Origin: Alteromonadaceae bacterium 2753L.S.0a.02
Lineage (GTDB): Bacteria; Pseudomonadota; Gammaproteobacteria; Pseudomonadales; Cellvibrionaceae
Length of the DNA: 64,000 bases
Direction: 5' to 3'
Assembly: GCA_007827375.1 (NCBI GenBank)
Contig: VISH01000001.1
Span: 1,116,001-1,180,000, forward strand
Position numbers and translations under genes: made by a program. The notes under the pieces were generated by a model. It was not told where the DNA came from. It did not search any database and was given only the letters and a program-made list of their open reading frames with translations. Position 1 is the first letter of the stretch, and each line of letters begins with the position of its first letter. This document shows positions 43,641 through 52,583 of the stretch, piece by piece.

Positions 43641-44435
43641 TCAACTGGCAGTAGCGAGCTCGGGCGCGGTGGCGTCGTTGCGGCGAATGATTTCACCGGC
43701 GAGCGCTATATAGGCCATGGCGCCTTTGGATTGTTTGTCGTAGGCGATAACCGGCAGGCCAAAACTGGGGGCTTCGGCAAGGCGCACATTACGCGGCACG
43801 CAGGTACGGTACAGGCGGTCGCCGAAATGGCTGTGGAGTTGCTGCGAGACATCGCCAGTAAGGCTGTTGCGGGGGTCGTACATGGTGCGCAATATCCCTT
43901 CGATTTTCAGCTTGGGGTTGAGCACCGATTGTATGGTGTTAATTGTATCGATAAGTGCCGACAGGCCTTCCAAGGCGTAATACTCACATTGCATGGGAAT
44001 CAAAACGCCGTCACAGGCCGAAAGTGCATTCACGGTGAGCATATTGAGGGAGGGCGGGCAGTCGATTAGCACATAGTCGAATTGATCGCGAATTTGCCCG
44101 AGTGCGGAGCGCAGCCTGAATTCTTTGTTTTCCAGCGACAGCATTTCAACTTCGGCGGCTGTCAGATCGCTGTTCGAGGGCAACACGGCGTAGTGGCCTT
44201 CCGGCGACGGCTGCAAGGCGTTTTCGAGCCGAGTCAGACCCATGAGTACGTCGTATACCGTAAACTCCTGATCGTTTTTATCGATCCCGCTACCCATGGT
44301 GGCATTGCCTTGCGGGTCCAGGTCTACCAAGAGCACACGTTTGCGGGTGGCCGCCAGAGACGCCGCCAGGTTAACGCAGGTAGTGGTTTTACCCACCCCA
44401 CCTTTTTGGTTCGCAATCGCGTAGATTCTGCCCAC
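43641..44435 (-). CDS. parA: Chromosome partitioning ATPase ParA (Soj)
   Basis: A 264-aa Walker ATPase that moves ParB-bound origins. It starts MGRIYAIANQKGGVGKTTTCVNLAA with the deviant Walker A KGGVGKTT, followed by LLVDLDPQGNATMG and the Walker B DYVLIDCPPSLNMLTVNAL. It lies 24 bp after rsmG and 49 bp before parB. Confidence 0.98.
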   Translation of the reverse strand: MGRIYAIANQKGGVGKTTTCVNLAASLAATRKRVLLVDLDPQGNATMGSGIDKNDQEFTVYDVLMGLTRLENALQPSPEGHYAVLPSNSDLTAAEVEMLSLENKEFRLRSALGQIRDQFDYVLIDCPPSLNMLTVNALSACDGVLIPMQCEYYALEGLSALIDTINTIQSVLNPKLKIEGILRTMYDPRNSLTGDVSQQLHSHFGDRLYRTCVPRNVRLAEAPSFGLPVIAYDKQSKGAMAYIALAGEIIRRNDATAPELATAS

Positions 44436-44459
44436 GGTATGACCTATAAAACTTTGAAT

Positions 44460-45110
44460 TTATTGAATATTTTCTTTTCTTAGCACTACCAGGCAGCGCT
44501 CCCCTTCGAGGCCCGGTACCTGCAGCGGCAGTGCGTTCTCGAAGATATAGTGTTTTTGCAGTTCGCTCAACTCATGTTCAGGAAAAACCCCTTTCATCGC
44601 CCAAAATTTTCCGTGATGGGGAACAAGGTGCTGACAGGCCTCAGTCATGTCTGCAAGTGACGCAAAAGCCCGGCTTATCACTCCATCGTACAGGGGGTTT
44701 GGAGCGAAACTCTCCACCCTACGATTTTCAATCTGGACATTTTCGAGTTCCAGCGTTTGTTTTACCTGAAACAGGAATCGGGTTTTCTTACCGGCGGAAT
44801 CCAACAGTGTGAAATGCCGCTGCGGGAAACAAATCGCCAGCGGAATACCCGGTAAACCACCACCGGTGCCCACATCAATAAAGCGTTCACCTTCGATAAG
44901 GTGCGCGATGCTCAAACTATCTAGTAAGTGCTTACTTACCATCTCGATTGGGTCGCGTATAGCCGAGAGGTTGTAGGTTTTGTTCCACTTGATAAACAGT
45001 TCGAGGTAGCGCAGCAACAATTCTAGCTGGGATTCGCTGAGCTGGAAGGATAACTGGCGACAACCCTCTGCCAGGCGGCTTGCATAATCTGTCACGGGTA
45101 TTGACTGCAC
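44460..45110 (-). CDS. rsmG: 16S rRNA (guanine-N7)-methyltransferase RsmG (GidB)
   Basis: A 216-aa methyltransferase that makes m7G527 in 16S rRNA. The SAM site reads FIDVGTGGGLPGIPLAI, preceded by the RsmG signature NLSAIRDPIEMVSKHLLDSL. It is followed at 24 bp by parA. Its usual upstream partner mnmG (gidA) is not the next gene; a polyphosphate kinase gene lies there instead, 28 bp away. Confidence 0.97.
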   Translation of the reverse strand: MQSIPVTDYASRLAEGCRQLSFQLSESQLELLLRYLELFIKWNKTYNLSAIRDPIEMVSKHLLDSLSIAHLIEGERFIDVGTGGGLPGIPLAICFPQRHFTLLDSAGKKTRFLFQVKQTLELENVQIENRRVESFAPNPLYDGVISRAFASLADMTEACQHLVPHHGKFWAMKGVFPEHELSELQKHYIFENALPLQVPGLEGERCLVVLRKENIQ

Positions 45111-45138
45111 GGCTTGAAAAGGCCGCTATTTTAGCGGA

Positions 45139-46608
45139 TTAATCCCGCAGTTTGAGTTTTTGTTTGAAGGCATCCACCACGGTTTGCAAAACGTCGATTC
45201 GCGCCTGGTCTTTGAAATCGGTGTTGATTACCGCCCACGGGGCATGTTCGGTACTGGTTCGCTCAATCATATCTTCCACAGCCAGCACGTAATCGTCCCA
45301 ACGTTCGCGATTGCGGTAGTCTTCATCGGTAATTTTGTATTTTTTGTAGTCGGTTTGCTCGCGATCCTGAAAGCGCCGCAATTGCTCGTCTTTGCTGATG
45401 TTTAACCAAAACTTTAATACCACGGTGTCGTGAATACTGAGTTGATGCTCGAAATCGTTGATTTCCTTATAGGCCCGCTGCCACTCCTGCTCGGTTGCAA
45501 AGCCTTCGATACGCTCCACCAACACCCGACCATACCAGCTGCGATCGAATATGGTCATTTGGCCATTGCGCGGTATTTCTCGCCAAAAGCGCCACATGTA
45601 GTGGTGCGCGTATTCGTCTTCGCTGGGTTTCGCGATGGGTTTAATACGATAGAAGCCGGCATCCAACGATGCCACCAAGCGACGGATTGCGCCGCCCTTA
45701 CCCGCAGCGTCCCAACCTTCAAACGCCATAACAACGGGTATATTTTGATTGCGCATTTCGAACATCAACTCGCGCAGCTTGGCCTGGAGTTTCTTGAGTT
45801 TCTCTTTGGCTTTCTTTTTATCGGGCGCCTGATCGAGGGACTGCGGCACCATGTTAATCGACGGTCGCGCTGCAACAGATTCCAGGCTCGCGGCATCTGG
45901 CTGGCGCACCTGACCGGTCAGCCAGTCTTTGAGTCGGTTTTTGATAATTTCCGCAACTTCTAAATTACGGTTTTGCGGGTCCGCGCCATCCACCACATAC
46001 CAGTGATTGGCATGAGTGCTGGTGGCATTGATGGTGTTTTGTATGGCTTCAATGGCCACGGGGTAGTTCTTAAGCGCCAACTCATCTTTAACATCAAAAT
46101 AGGGCGTATCGCGAATTTGTGCGACCCGGTTGGCAAGCACTTCCTCGGAAATGTGCAGCCAGCATTTGATCATCAATGCGCCGTCATCAGTGTGCTTCTG
46201 CTCAAAGTTGCGAATGTATTCCTCCCGTTTGCGCAGCTTCTTTTCCGATATTTCACCATTGAGATACTGCACCAAGGAGGTGCTGGTCCAGTCGCGCAGG
46301 TAAATCGCCATTTCCCCAGCACCGGGCAGATCTCGCCAGAAACGCCAAAAGAACGGACGATTGTCGTCTTCGTGTTGCGTAGGGCCGTAAGCGTTCACAC
46401 TGAGAAAGCGCGGGTCCATCCAACTGGAAAGGGCATTGATGGTTTCATGCCGCCCGGAGCGGTCGTCACCGGCAATCACCACAATCACCGGTTTGTTCAT
46501 CTGCCGCATCTGGTGCTGCAACTGCAACAACTCGGCACGTAAGGCTTTTACCCGGGCTTTGTATTCGGATTTGGGGATGGGAGGGGTGGGTTGGCTGAGT
46601 GACATCAT
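45139..46608 (-). CDS. pap: Two-domain PPK2 polyphosphate kinase (polyphosphate:AMP phosphotransferase type)
   Basis: A 489-aa protein made of two fused PPK2 domains. The N-terminal copy has a degenerate P-loop (AGDDRSGRHE, about residues 45-54). The C-terminal copy (about 265-489) has an intact FEGWDAAGKGGAIRRL, the lid region YMWRFWREIP and FDRSWYGRVLVERIEGF. This fits class II PPK2, which uses polyphosphate to turn AMP into ADP. It lies directly before rsmG on the same strand with a 28-bp gap. Substrate is inferred from the fused architecture. Confidence 0.9.
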   Translation of the reverse strand: MMSLSQPTPPIPKSEYKARVKALRAELLQLQHQMRQMNKPVIVVIAGDDRSGRHETINALSSWMDPRFLSVNAYGPTQHEDDNRPFFWRFWRDLPGAGEMAIYLRDWTSTSLVQYLNGEISEKKLRKREEYIRNFEQKHTDDGALMIKCWLHISEEVLANRVAQIRDTPYFDVKDELALKNYPVAIEAIQNTINATSTHANHWYVVDGADPQNRNLEVAEIIKNRLKDWLTGQVRQPDAASLESVAARPSINMVPQSLDQAPDKKKAKEKLKKLQAKLRELMFEMRNQNIPVVMAFEGWDAAGKGGAIRRLVASLDAGFYRIKPIAKPSEDEYAHHYMWRFWREIPRNGQMTIFDRSWYGRVLVERIEGFATEQEWQRAYKEINDFEHQLSIHDTVVLKFWLNISKDEQLRRFQDREQTDYKKYKITDEDYRNRERWDDYVLAVEDMIERTSTEHAPWAVINTDFKDQARIDVLQTVVDAFKQKLKLRD

Positions 46609-46715
46609 GTTTAAAATTATAGCTAACTTGCGATCATTGGTCGCGAGGTTTATTACATCCTATATTTAGTTGTGTAAGCAGCTCACAAAGGTAGTGACTC
46701 TAAATCTAGATAATC

Positions 46716-47264
46716 TTAGGCTTGTCGGAGCTCATAAAAATCGACGGCAAGTTTTTTGGATTCGACAACAGATCTGAGTTTCTCTGAAACAATCAAAGTA
46801 TCTCTATATTCGGTGTCCCTCGCGAAGTAAAAATCTGGCAAGTTTTTATTAAATACTGGCGGCATCTCGATCATCACATTTGGTGGCCTACCTCTGAAAC
46901 TTGAAGCCTCCGAATTCACCAAATCGGCTACAACTAGACTCTTACCGACAAACCAGGAATATTCCCTGCCATCACAGTCTACTTTGCAAGTGTAAAATTC
47001 CATATCACCTTTCAACAGGTCATCACATGCACCAACAAAGCGTTCTGAAAAAAGTGGAATATTCAAATACACTTCGAGATAGTCTAAGCTATTTATATTT
47101 TTCGCAGTTATTCCTTTCTGTGTTTTAAAAATAATATTTTCTGGCAGCGTGCTTGTTATTGATTCGACAAAAAAATCACAAAGTGCATCCTCGTCTCGGG
47201 TAAATTCTACGTTTATATAATCTTTATTAAGCTTAACTCTAGGAAAGTAAATCATATTAGCCAC
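46716..47264 (-). CDS. Likely immunity protein for the Rhs nuclease (Imm11/Imm43-like)
   Basis: A 182-aa protein that overlaps the end of the rhs gene by 8 bp. It contains the C-terminal pattern DTLIVSEKLRSVVESKKLAVDFYEL seen in DUF1629/Imm11-related immunity proteins, and the segment KCDGREYSWFVG-like region before it. The gene is AT-rich like the end of rhs. Antitoxin role is inferred from position; the family match is tentative. Confidence 0.65.
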   Translation of the reverse strand: MANMIYFPRVKLNKDYINVEFTRDEDALCDFFVESITSTLPENIIFKTQKGITAKNINSLDYLEVYLNIPLFSERFVGACDDLLKGDMEFYTCKVDCDGREYSWFVGKSLVVADLVNSEASSFRGRPPNVMIEMPPVFNKNLPDFYFARDTEYRDTLIVSEKLRSVVESKKLAVDFYELRQA

Positions 47265-50200
47265 ACTTTAATTTGCCATTACTAAGGTTCGCTCGAGTTG
47301 CATGCTGTAAATCATGAATAGCACTTTGAATTCGCTTCTGGTCCCAATTTTGCCGCTTTGCCATTCGCTCTATCTTGTTAAGCTCATCGCGCATAATATC
47401 GTTGTATTGTTGATGGGTACTGTTCCAACCTTTATGTATTGATTTGTTTGGGTTAGGGTCAATTCCAGGAGCCACCGGCAGATATTTCATGTTAGTTGCA
47501 CTATCAATATCCAATCCGGATGCGACAAAAGCAGGGTGATTTTTTAATGACTGGGGAATCATGTGATGCCTTTGATACCCCCGCCTGGTGGGCATCCAAC
47601 TGGGCATCAATCCCATGCAATCATTTTCTATTAAAGGGTTAGAAACGTAAGCATAATCCGTTGGGTTCGCACCGGATTTTCCCAATGGATCTGGACTTAG
47701 ATATAATCCAAAGTCGGGATCGAAGTATCGAAAGCGATTGTAATAAAAACCTGTTTCTACGTCGAGATACTGACCTGGCTTTCTGAATGGGACAAAGTTA
47801 TTTTTTCCCTTAGTGACTGAAGCCGCCCCCCACAAATTGTATTTTGCCCCCCAGACTTCGTGACCATCTGCATCAAATGCGTATATCGGAGCATCACTAT
47901 TATTGCTAACGATGGAGTAAAACTGATTATTTTGTACTTTTGCTAGAACACTGAATCTACCGGGCTCCGAATACCAGGTAATCATTGAATGGTTTTCACT
48001 GTCATTCACAGGATCAGATTGCCATTCGTGTAAAAGAGAATCTCCCGCCCACAGGTATTGAGTAACCGTATTTCCAACTACCTTCTCTATTCTTCTCCCC
48101 AATGCATCATATTTATAGGAGACCGAGCAGTTGTTATCCCGATAAGCAGATAAGTGTCCGGCTGAATTCCACGTTAAATGCTTGCTATTTCCATCAATGA
48201 TTTTTTCTTTCACCCGACCCAAGCTATCAAGCCTATTGATAAATTCACGATTGTGGTCTAGGACACCATGCATCAAGGCGCCACAAGAATCATAGACTCT
48301 ATCGTTCATGGCATGATTGCCGTAGCAATTCCCCAGAGCATCTATAACACGAACTTGACTAAGACCACCATCAGAGCTCTCTGTCACAGGATTTCCATTC
48401 GAATTATATTCGAAGCGTATACTATCGCCGGATGCTACTTTGGTTTCTAATAATCTATCATTTACCCCCCAGTGATACGCTTTTGCCAATAGCTCACGAG
48501 TATCACTGGAAATTTTTTGTAAAACAGGTCGTCCAACTTTATCGAAATTCCAATTACATGTAAGATTACAGGGTAAACTACGCTTTAATAAATTTCCCTG
48601 GTGATCATATTCACGACTCTCGATCCATGTGCCGTGGTACTTCACTCGACTCATATTACCAGCGATATCGTAAGAAATTTCTTGATCAGCACCTAATGAA
48701 GAAAATACCTTTGTAATTCTACCTTCTAAGTCGTAATTTAATGCTACAGACTCCGCTCCCTGTAATTCCTCGAGAACTCTTCCAGCCATATCTCTTTTGT
48801 AACAAACTTTTGAGTGATTATTTCGTGCTTCAAGTAAATAACCATCAGCGCGATATGTAAACTCTTCGCGTAAGTCATCATAAACTATTGACGTTGTCCG
48901 GCCGCGCGTATCGTAACCGTACTTTACAGTACTTCCATCAGTTCTATGTAATTCCGACAGCTGCTGCTCAACGTCATAAACAAATTCTGTTTTTCGACCC
49001 ATTGAATCTATCTCTTGCAAAACTTCACCTTTTAATCCCAAATGGTAATGATGAGAAGTGTTTAAAGTTTCAGAAAATGCAATGAGTCTTTCCTCCTTAT
49101 CGTACTCAAATTTTATGCTTGAATTTCCATGGGAAACAGCTGCGATTTTTCCAAGGCCTATATAATCTAGCTTCAAGCTTTCAAACTTATCATTTGCGTA
49201 TATCAGATTACCTTCGGCGTCATAGAAAAAGTGTAAATGATTTCCGTCTGGTATTTTGGATTCTATTCGTCTACCCATCAAATTGTAGCGATGGTAGGTA
49301 ATGCTATGATTAGGATCTGATTCTGCAATAAGATTGCCAAGCCAATCGAACTTCCAGCTGTATCTAGCGCCATTCGGATCAATTTTATCAACCAAATTCC
49401 CAGCAGTATCGTACCTGTAATGTGTTTCAGCGCTGAATTGATTACGTATTTTAGTGAGCTTAGAATCTTTGTAAAAATAGTGAAGTTCGTTACCCGTCGG
49501 ATCGCGATAACGTCTTATCCTCTGAGTTTCATCGTAGTCCCAAGTCCATTTTGCACCGATTTCGTTGGTAAACTCTATCAATCTATCTTTTTCATTGTAA
49601 GTGAAGTTTTTTTCCGTAGAATCTGGAAATGTTTGGGTTAACAAATTACCACGTTCATCATATTGAAAGTGGATGGCTGCACCATTATTATTTTTTAGGC
49701 AAGTTATTTGGTAAAAGTTATTGTAGGTTATTTCAGAACGGTTTGAATAAGGATCTATTATAATTGTTGGCAATACTCCATTATGAATATAAGTGGTTCT
49801 AGCTCCACAAGAATCCGTAACAACAGTTTGTGTATCTTCATAAATTAATTCGCGATAGTATAGTCCTCCATCGCCCCAAGTTCTCAAACATTTAGCATCG
49901 ATTCCACTCTTATCATATTCAAAATAGAAACTTAGTCCGTTTTTATTGGTTTCTTTGACAAGCAGATTTGATTGATATTCAAGCTTTGACACGCAAGACA
50001 TTGCATCTCTAATAGTGGTCAAATTACTTTCTTCATATCCGTAGGTTACAAGTACCTGGGATTCGGTTCCGTTGTGTGAACCAACACAAATTTTTTTTAA
50101 AAATTCTTCGTAATGAAATGTAATAATTCTATCTGATGAATCAACTACTTTTGATAAATATAGATCTGGAGAATAATAAAAATTAATTTTAGAATCGAGA

Positions 50201-51249
50201 TCCAATCGTTTTATTTTTATTAATAGAAATTGACTCTCGGAGGGGGCGAGACGTCTAAATATTTTAATCAGTCCCTCTTTATCTTCAAGATAATAGTCGT
50301 TATTTTGACGGAATAGTTTTAACTCCTCCTGTCGGTTAAAAGATATTTCTCCTTCTCGAAGAGCGGGAAAAGCAATACCCCGCCCATCCTCCATTCGTAT
50401 AGCAACGGCTCTTCCCTCCTCGATTAATCGAGTATCGTAATTGTGGTGCCAACCATTACCTAGAGAACCTACATAAGTAGATGTTGAAAACCAGGTACGT
50501 AACCAACGGAAAGGAATATCACCAGGTAATTCAAAATCAATAAAATCAGCCATCAATTTTCCCGTAACTACATCGACGGGATGCCCAGTTACAGCGCAAA
50601 TTCCCTTGTGAATTTTATTTCGGATATTAGGTGGCACCCCAAGCTTATCCATTATTTTATTAGCTTTTTTATGAATCGCATCAGAGATTTTTTTAATACG
50701 TTTACTGCCTTTCTGAAGACTACGCAGTTTTTTTGCCAAAGCCCCCAATGCCGCAAATGCTCCCGCCATTGCCAACCCAACAATATCTATCGTTGGCGGC
50801 CCACCGACCAACACCGGCAAACCCGCCGGTATGGAAATCACATTGGAAAGTGGCAATAACATGCCATAGGATTTTTTTGGCTTCTTGGCTCGGATCGGCG
50901 CGATCATTCCCACATCCTGGCAACTCAACGAAGGCAGTGCGGTAAATGTGAAGGGCGCGTCGTCTGCTTTCACCGTGGCGCTACCCATAAATACTTCGTC
51001 TTCATTGCCAACGGGTTTTGGAAAGGGCCCGCCGAGGGGGATGTGCGGTATTGTTGTGCCAGCGGTACCCGCTGTTGCTCGGGGAACGCCGCCCACATAT
51101 ACCGTGCCGCCAAATACCGGTACATAATCCATCGGATCTAGCACACTACTAATGTGCGGGTGTGGAATGGGTACCGGGCCGGTTGGGGGGATCGTTACCA
51201 TGTGGATATCGACGCCCATGACCGGGTCGAAATGTTTGGCGGCTAGCAT
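47257..51249 (-). CDS. PAAR/Rhs toxin with C-terminal AHH nuclease domain, T6SS effector
   Basis: A 1330-aa effector. Residues about 1-115 form a PAAR-like spike tip (VGGVPRATAGTAGTTIPHIPL), followed by hydrophobic helices (about 150-175) and the DUF6531-like VTGHPVDVVTGKLMADFIDFELPGDIPFRW. Many YD repeats (YDxxGxxxxxxxxxG) build the Rhs shell to about 1170. The core ends ..YLSPDPLGKSGANPTDYAYVSNP, then ENDCMGLMP where family members have DPxGL. The last 115 residues are the toxin: YQRHHMIPQSLKNHPAF, with the HH pair, then NKSIHKGWNSTHQQYND, an AHH nuclease. The 5' 530 bp are GC-richer than the rest. Confidence 0.92.
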   Translation of the reverse strand: MLAAKHFDPVMGVDIHMVTIPPTGPVPIPHPHISSVLDPMDYVPVFGGTVYVGGVPRATAGTAGTTIPHIPLGGPFPKPVGNEDEVFMGSATVKADDAPFTFTALPSLSCQDVGMIAPIRAKKPKKSYGMLLPLSNVISIPAGLPVLVGGPPTIDIVGLAMAGAFAALGALAKKLRSLQKGSKRIKKISDAIHKKANKIMDKLGVPPNIRNKIHKGICAVTGHPVDVVTGKLMADFIDFELPGDIPFRWLRTWFSTSTYVGSLGNGWHHNYDTRLIEEGRAVAIRMEDGRGIAFPALREGEISFNRQEELKLFRQNNDYYLEDKEGLIKIFRRLAPSESQFLLIKIKRLDLDSKINFYYSPDLYLSKVVDSSDRIITFHYEEFLKKICVGSHNGTESQVLVTYGYEESNLTTIRDAMSCVSKLEYQSNLLVKETNKNGLSFYFEYDKSGIDAKCLRTWGDGGLYYRELIYEDTQTVVTDSCGARTTYIHNGVLPTIIIDPYSNRSEITYNNFYQITCLKNNNGAAIHFQYDERGNLLTQTFPDSTEKNFTYNEKDRLIEFTNEIGAKWTWDYDETQRIRRYRDPTGNELHYFYKDSKLTKIRNQFSAETHYRYDTAGNLVDKIDPNGARYSWKFDWLGNLIAESDPNHSITYHRYNLMGRRIESKIPDGNHLHFFYDAEGNLIYANDKFESLKLDYIGLGKIAAVSHGNSSIKFEYDKEERLIAFSETLNTSHHYHLGLKGEVLQEIDSMGRKTEFVYDVEQQLSELHRTDGSTVKYGYDTRGRTTSIVYDDLREEFTYRADGYLLEARNNHSKVCYKRDMAGRVLEELQGAESVALNYDLEGRITKVFSSLGADQEISYDIAGNMSRVKYHGTWIESREYDHQGNLLKRSLPCNLTCNWNFDKVGRPVLQKISSDTRELLAKAYHWGVNDRLLETKVASGDSIRFEYNSNGNPVTESSDGGLSQVRVIDALGNCYGNHAMNDRVYDSCGALMHGVLDHNREFINRLDSLGRVKEKIIDGNSKHLTWNSAGHLSAYRDNNCSVSYKYDALGRRIEKVVGNTVTQYLWAGDSLLHEWQSDPVNDSENHSMITWYSEPGRFSVLAKVQNNQFYSIVSNNSDAPIYAFDADGHEVWGAKYNLWGAASVTKGKNNFVPFRKPGQYLDVETGFYYNRFRYFDPDFGLYLSPDPLGKSGANPTDYAYVSNPLIENDCMGLMPSWMPTRRGYQRHHMIPQSLKNHPAFVASGLDIDSATNMKYLPVAPGIDPNPNKSIHKGWNSTHQQYNDIMRDELNKIERMAKRQNWDQKRIQSAIHDLQHATRANLSNGKLKCG

Positions 51250-52571
51250 GCGGCTTTTACCTCCTGTAATTTTTCCAGCCAGTCTTCCCCAAGCAGTTGA
51301 ATCATTTCTTCTGTGATTTGTTGCTCGCTTTCAACGTTTGGCGACACGCGTAACAAAGCGTCGCCCACAAAGGGTAGGGTGGATGCCTGTTGCTCCTCCG
51401 GGCTAAGCTCTTTCGCCGCTGCAAGGGCTTTTAAGGCATCCTCCCAGGCGAGATCTTTTTGTTTATTCCGTTCAAAGCAGAAACTGCTCATACGCCAGGC
51501 TTCCATAATTATCATGGTGTTATTTTGCTGGGCAGCCAGGTCGGCAGTTTTTTGATAGCAGGCCGCTGCCTCCGCGTATTGGTCGGCGCTGAAAAATGCG
51601 GTACCTTCTAACATTTGGGATTGCAGTAATAACTTATCGCACCCGGGAATTTCCTTGTCGATTCCCTGCAGTGAGAATAGTTGCGCCTGTTGATAATCCG
51701 CTACTGCCTGCTGGAAATATTGGGCATTTAAATAACCGGCCGCGCGAATCATCAATACCGTAGCCGCCATTTCAAAGAAACTTTGCTCAATCGCGATAGC
51801 CAGTGCTGTTTCTGAACATTGCTGCAAAAGCTTAATATTCTGTTCACCAACTGCATATTGCATGTCGTTGATGAGTATACGAATTTTAGCGCCGGGGCTA
51901 CCGTCATCGGCATTTTCTAAAATTGCGTCTATAGCCTGCTTCATATTACTGCTGGAATTGGCGCAGTAAAATTGCTCTGCATACTCGTCTACAACGGATG
52001 ACAAATGGGGCGCAGCGTCGATTTCAAACACCAGCAATTTCAATTTTTCTGGCCAGAGATCATAACTTTTATGGATTTCTGCGGTATCTCGCCACCACTG
52101 TAGCCAAGAGTCTAGATGCGCCACTTGATTCGGCATAATGACCAACACTAAACAATCGATAAACTTGCCAAAAGCATCAAGTACCCGCTGGCAATTATCC
52201 AACAATGCGTGGTGGCCATGGCTGTAACCGCTTAAGTCCACTACATTCCAGGTAAATTCGTTTATTGCCGTCTCATTGTTTTGTTGTTCATCGCGAATGG
52301 CCTGTTCGAAGCCCTCGTGCAGCAGTTGGTTCATTTCTTCGGTGATTTCGAAGCTATAATCCTTTTCGTTTAAAAAGTCACTGTGCAACCCAATGAATAG
52401 ATCGCTGCTGTCATCTAAAAACTGTTCTTTTAAACGCACAAAGGTTTTACTGAGTTGTTGTTCGTCGGATTTAATTCGCCAACAAAAGATGGCTTGATCG
52501 GCGCTGACGAAATCTTCCCACTGTTCATCCAGCTTCGAGAGTTCGCGTTCGATGGGGTTTTTGTCTGCCAT
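51243..52571 (-). CDS. TPR-repeat protein between vgrG and rhs, possible effector adaptor
   Basis: A 442-aa cytoplasmic protein, starting MADKNPIERELSKLDEQWEDF. Residues about 1-215 are an alpha/beta region with no recognised enzyme motif. Residues about 220-410 contain TPR-like helix pairs (YFQQAVADYQQAQLF; YAEAAACYQKTADLAAQQNN; DLAWEDALKALAAAKEL). It is not DUF4123, DUF1795 or DUF2169 by eye. It lies 12 bp after vgrG and overlaps rhs by 7 bp, the position held by T6SS adaptors and chaperones that load PAAR effectors. That role is inference. Confidence 0.7.
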   Translation of the reverse strand: MADKNPIERELSKLDEQWEDFVSADQAIFCWRIKSDEQQLSKTFVRLKEQFLDDSSDLFIGLHSDFLNEKDYSFEITEEMNQLLHEGFEQAIRDEQQNNETAINEFTWNVVDLSGYSHGHHALLDNCQRVLDAFGKFIDCLVLVIMPNQVAHLDSWLQWWRDTAEIHKSYDLWPEKLKLLVFEIDAAPHLSSVVDEYAEQFYCANSSSNMKQAIDAILENADDGSPGAKIRILINDMQYAVGEQNIKLLQQCSETALAIAIEQSFFEMAATVLMIRAAGYLNAQYFQQAVADYQQAQLFSLQGIDKEIPGCDKLLLQSQMLEGTAFFSADQYAEAAACYQKTADLAAQQNNTMIIMEAWRMSSFCFERNKQKDLAWEDALKALAAAKELSPEEQQASTLPFVGDALLRVSPNVESEQQITEEMIQLLGEDWLEKLQEVKAAC

Positions 52572-52583
52572 GATGAATATTTG

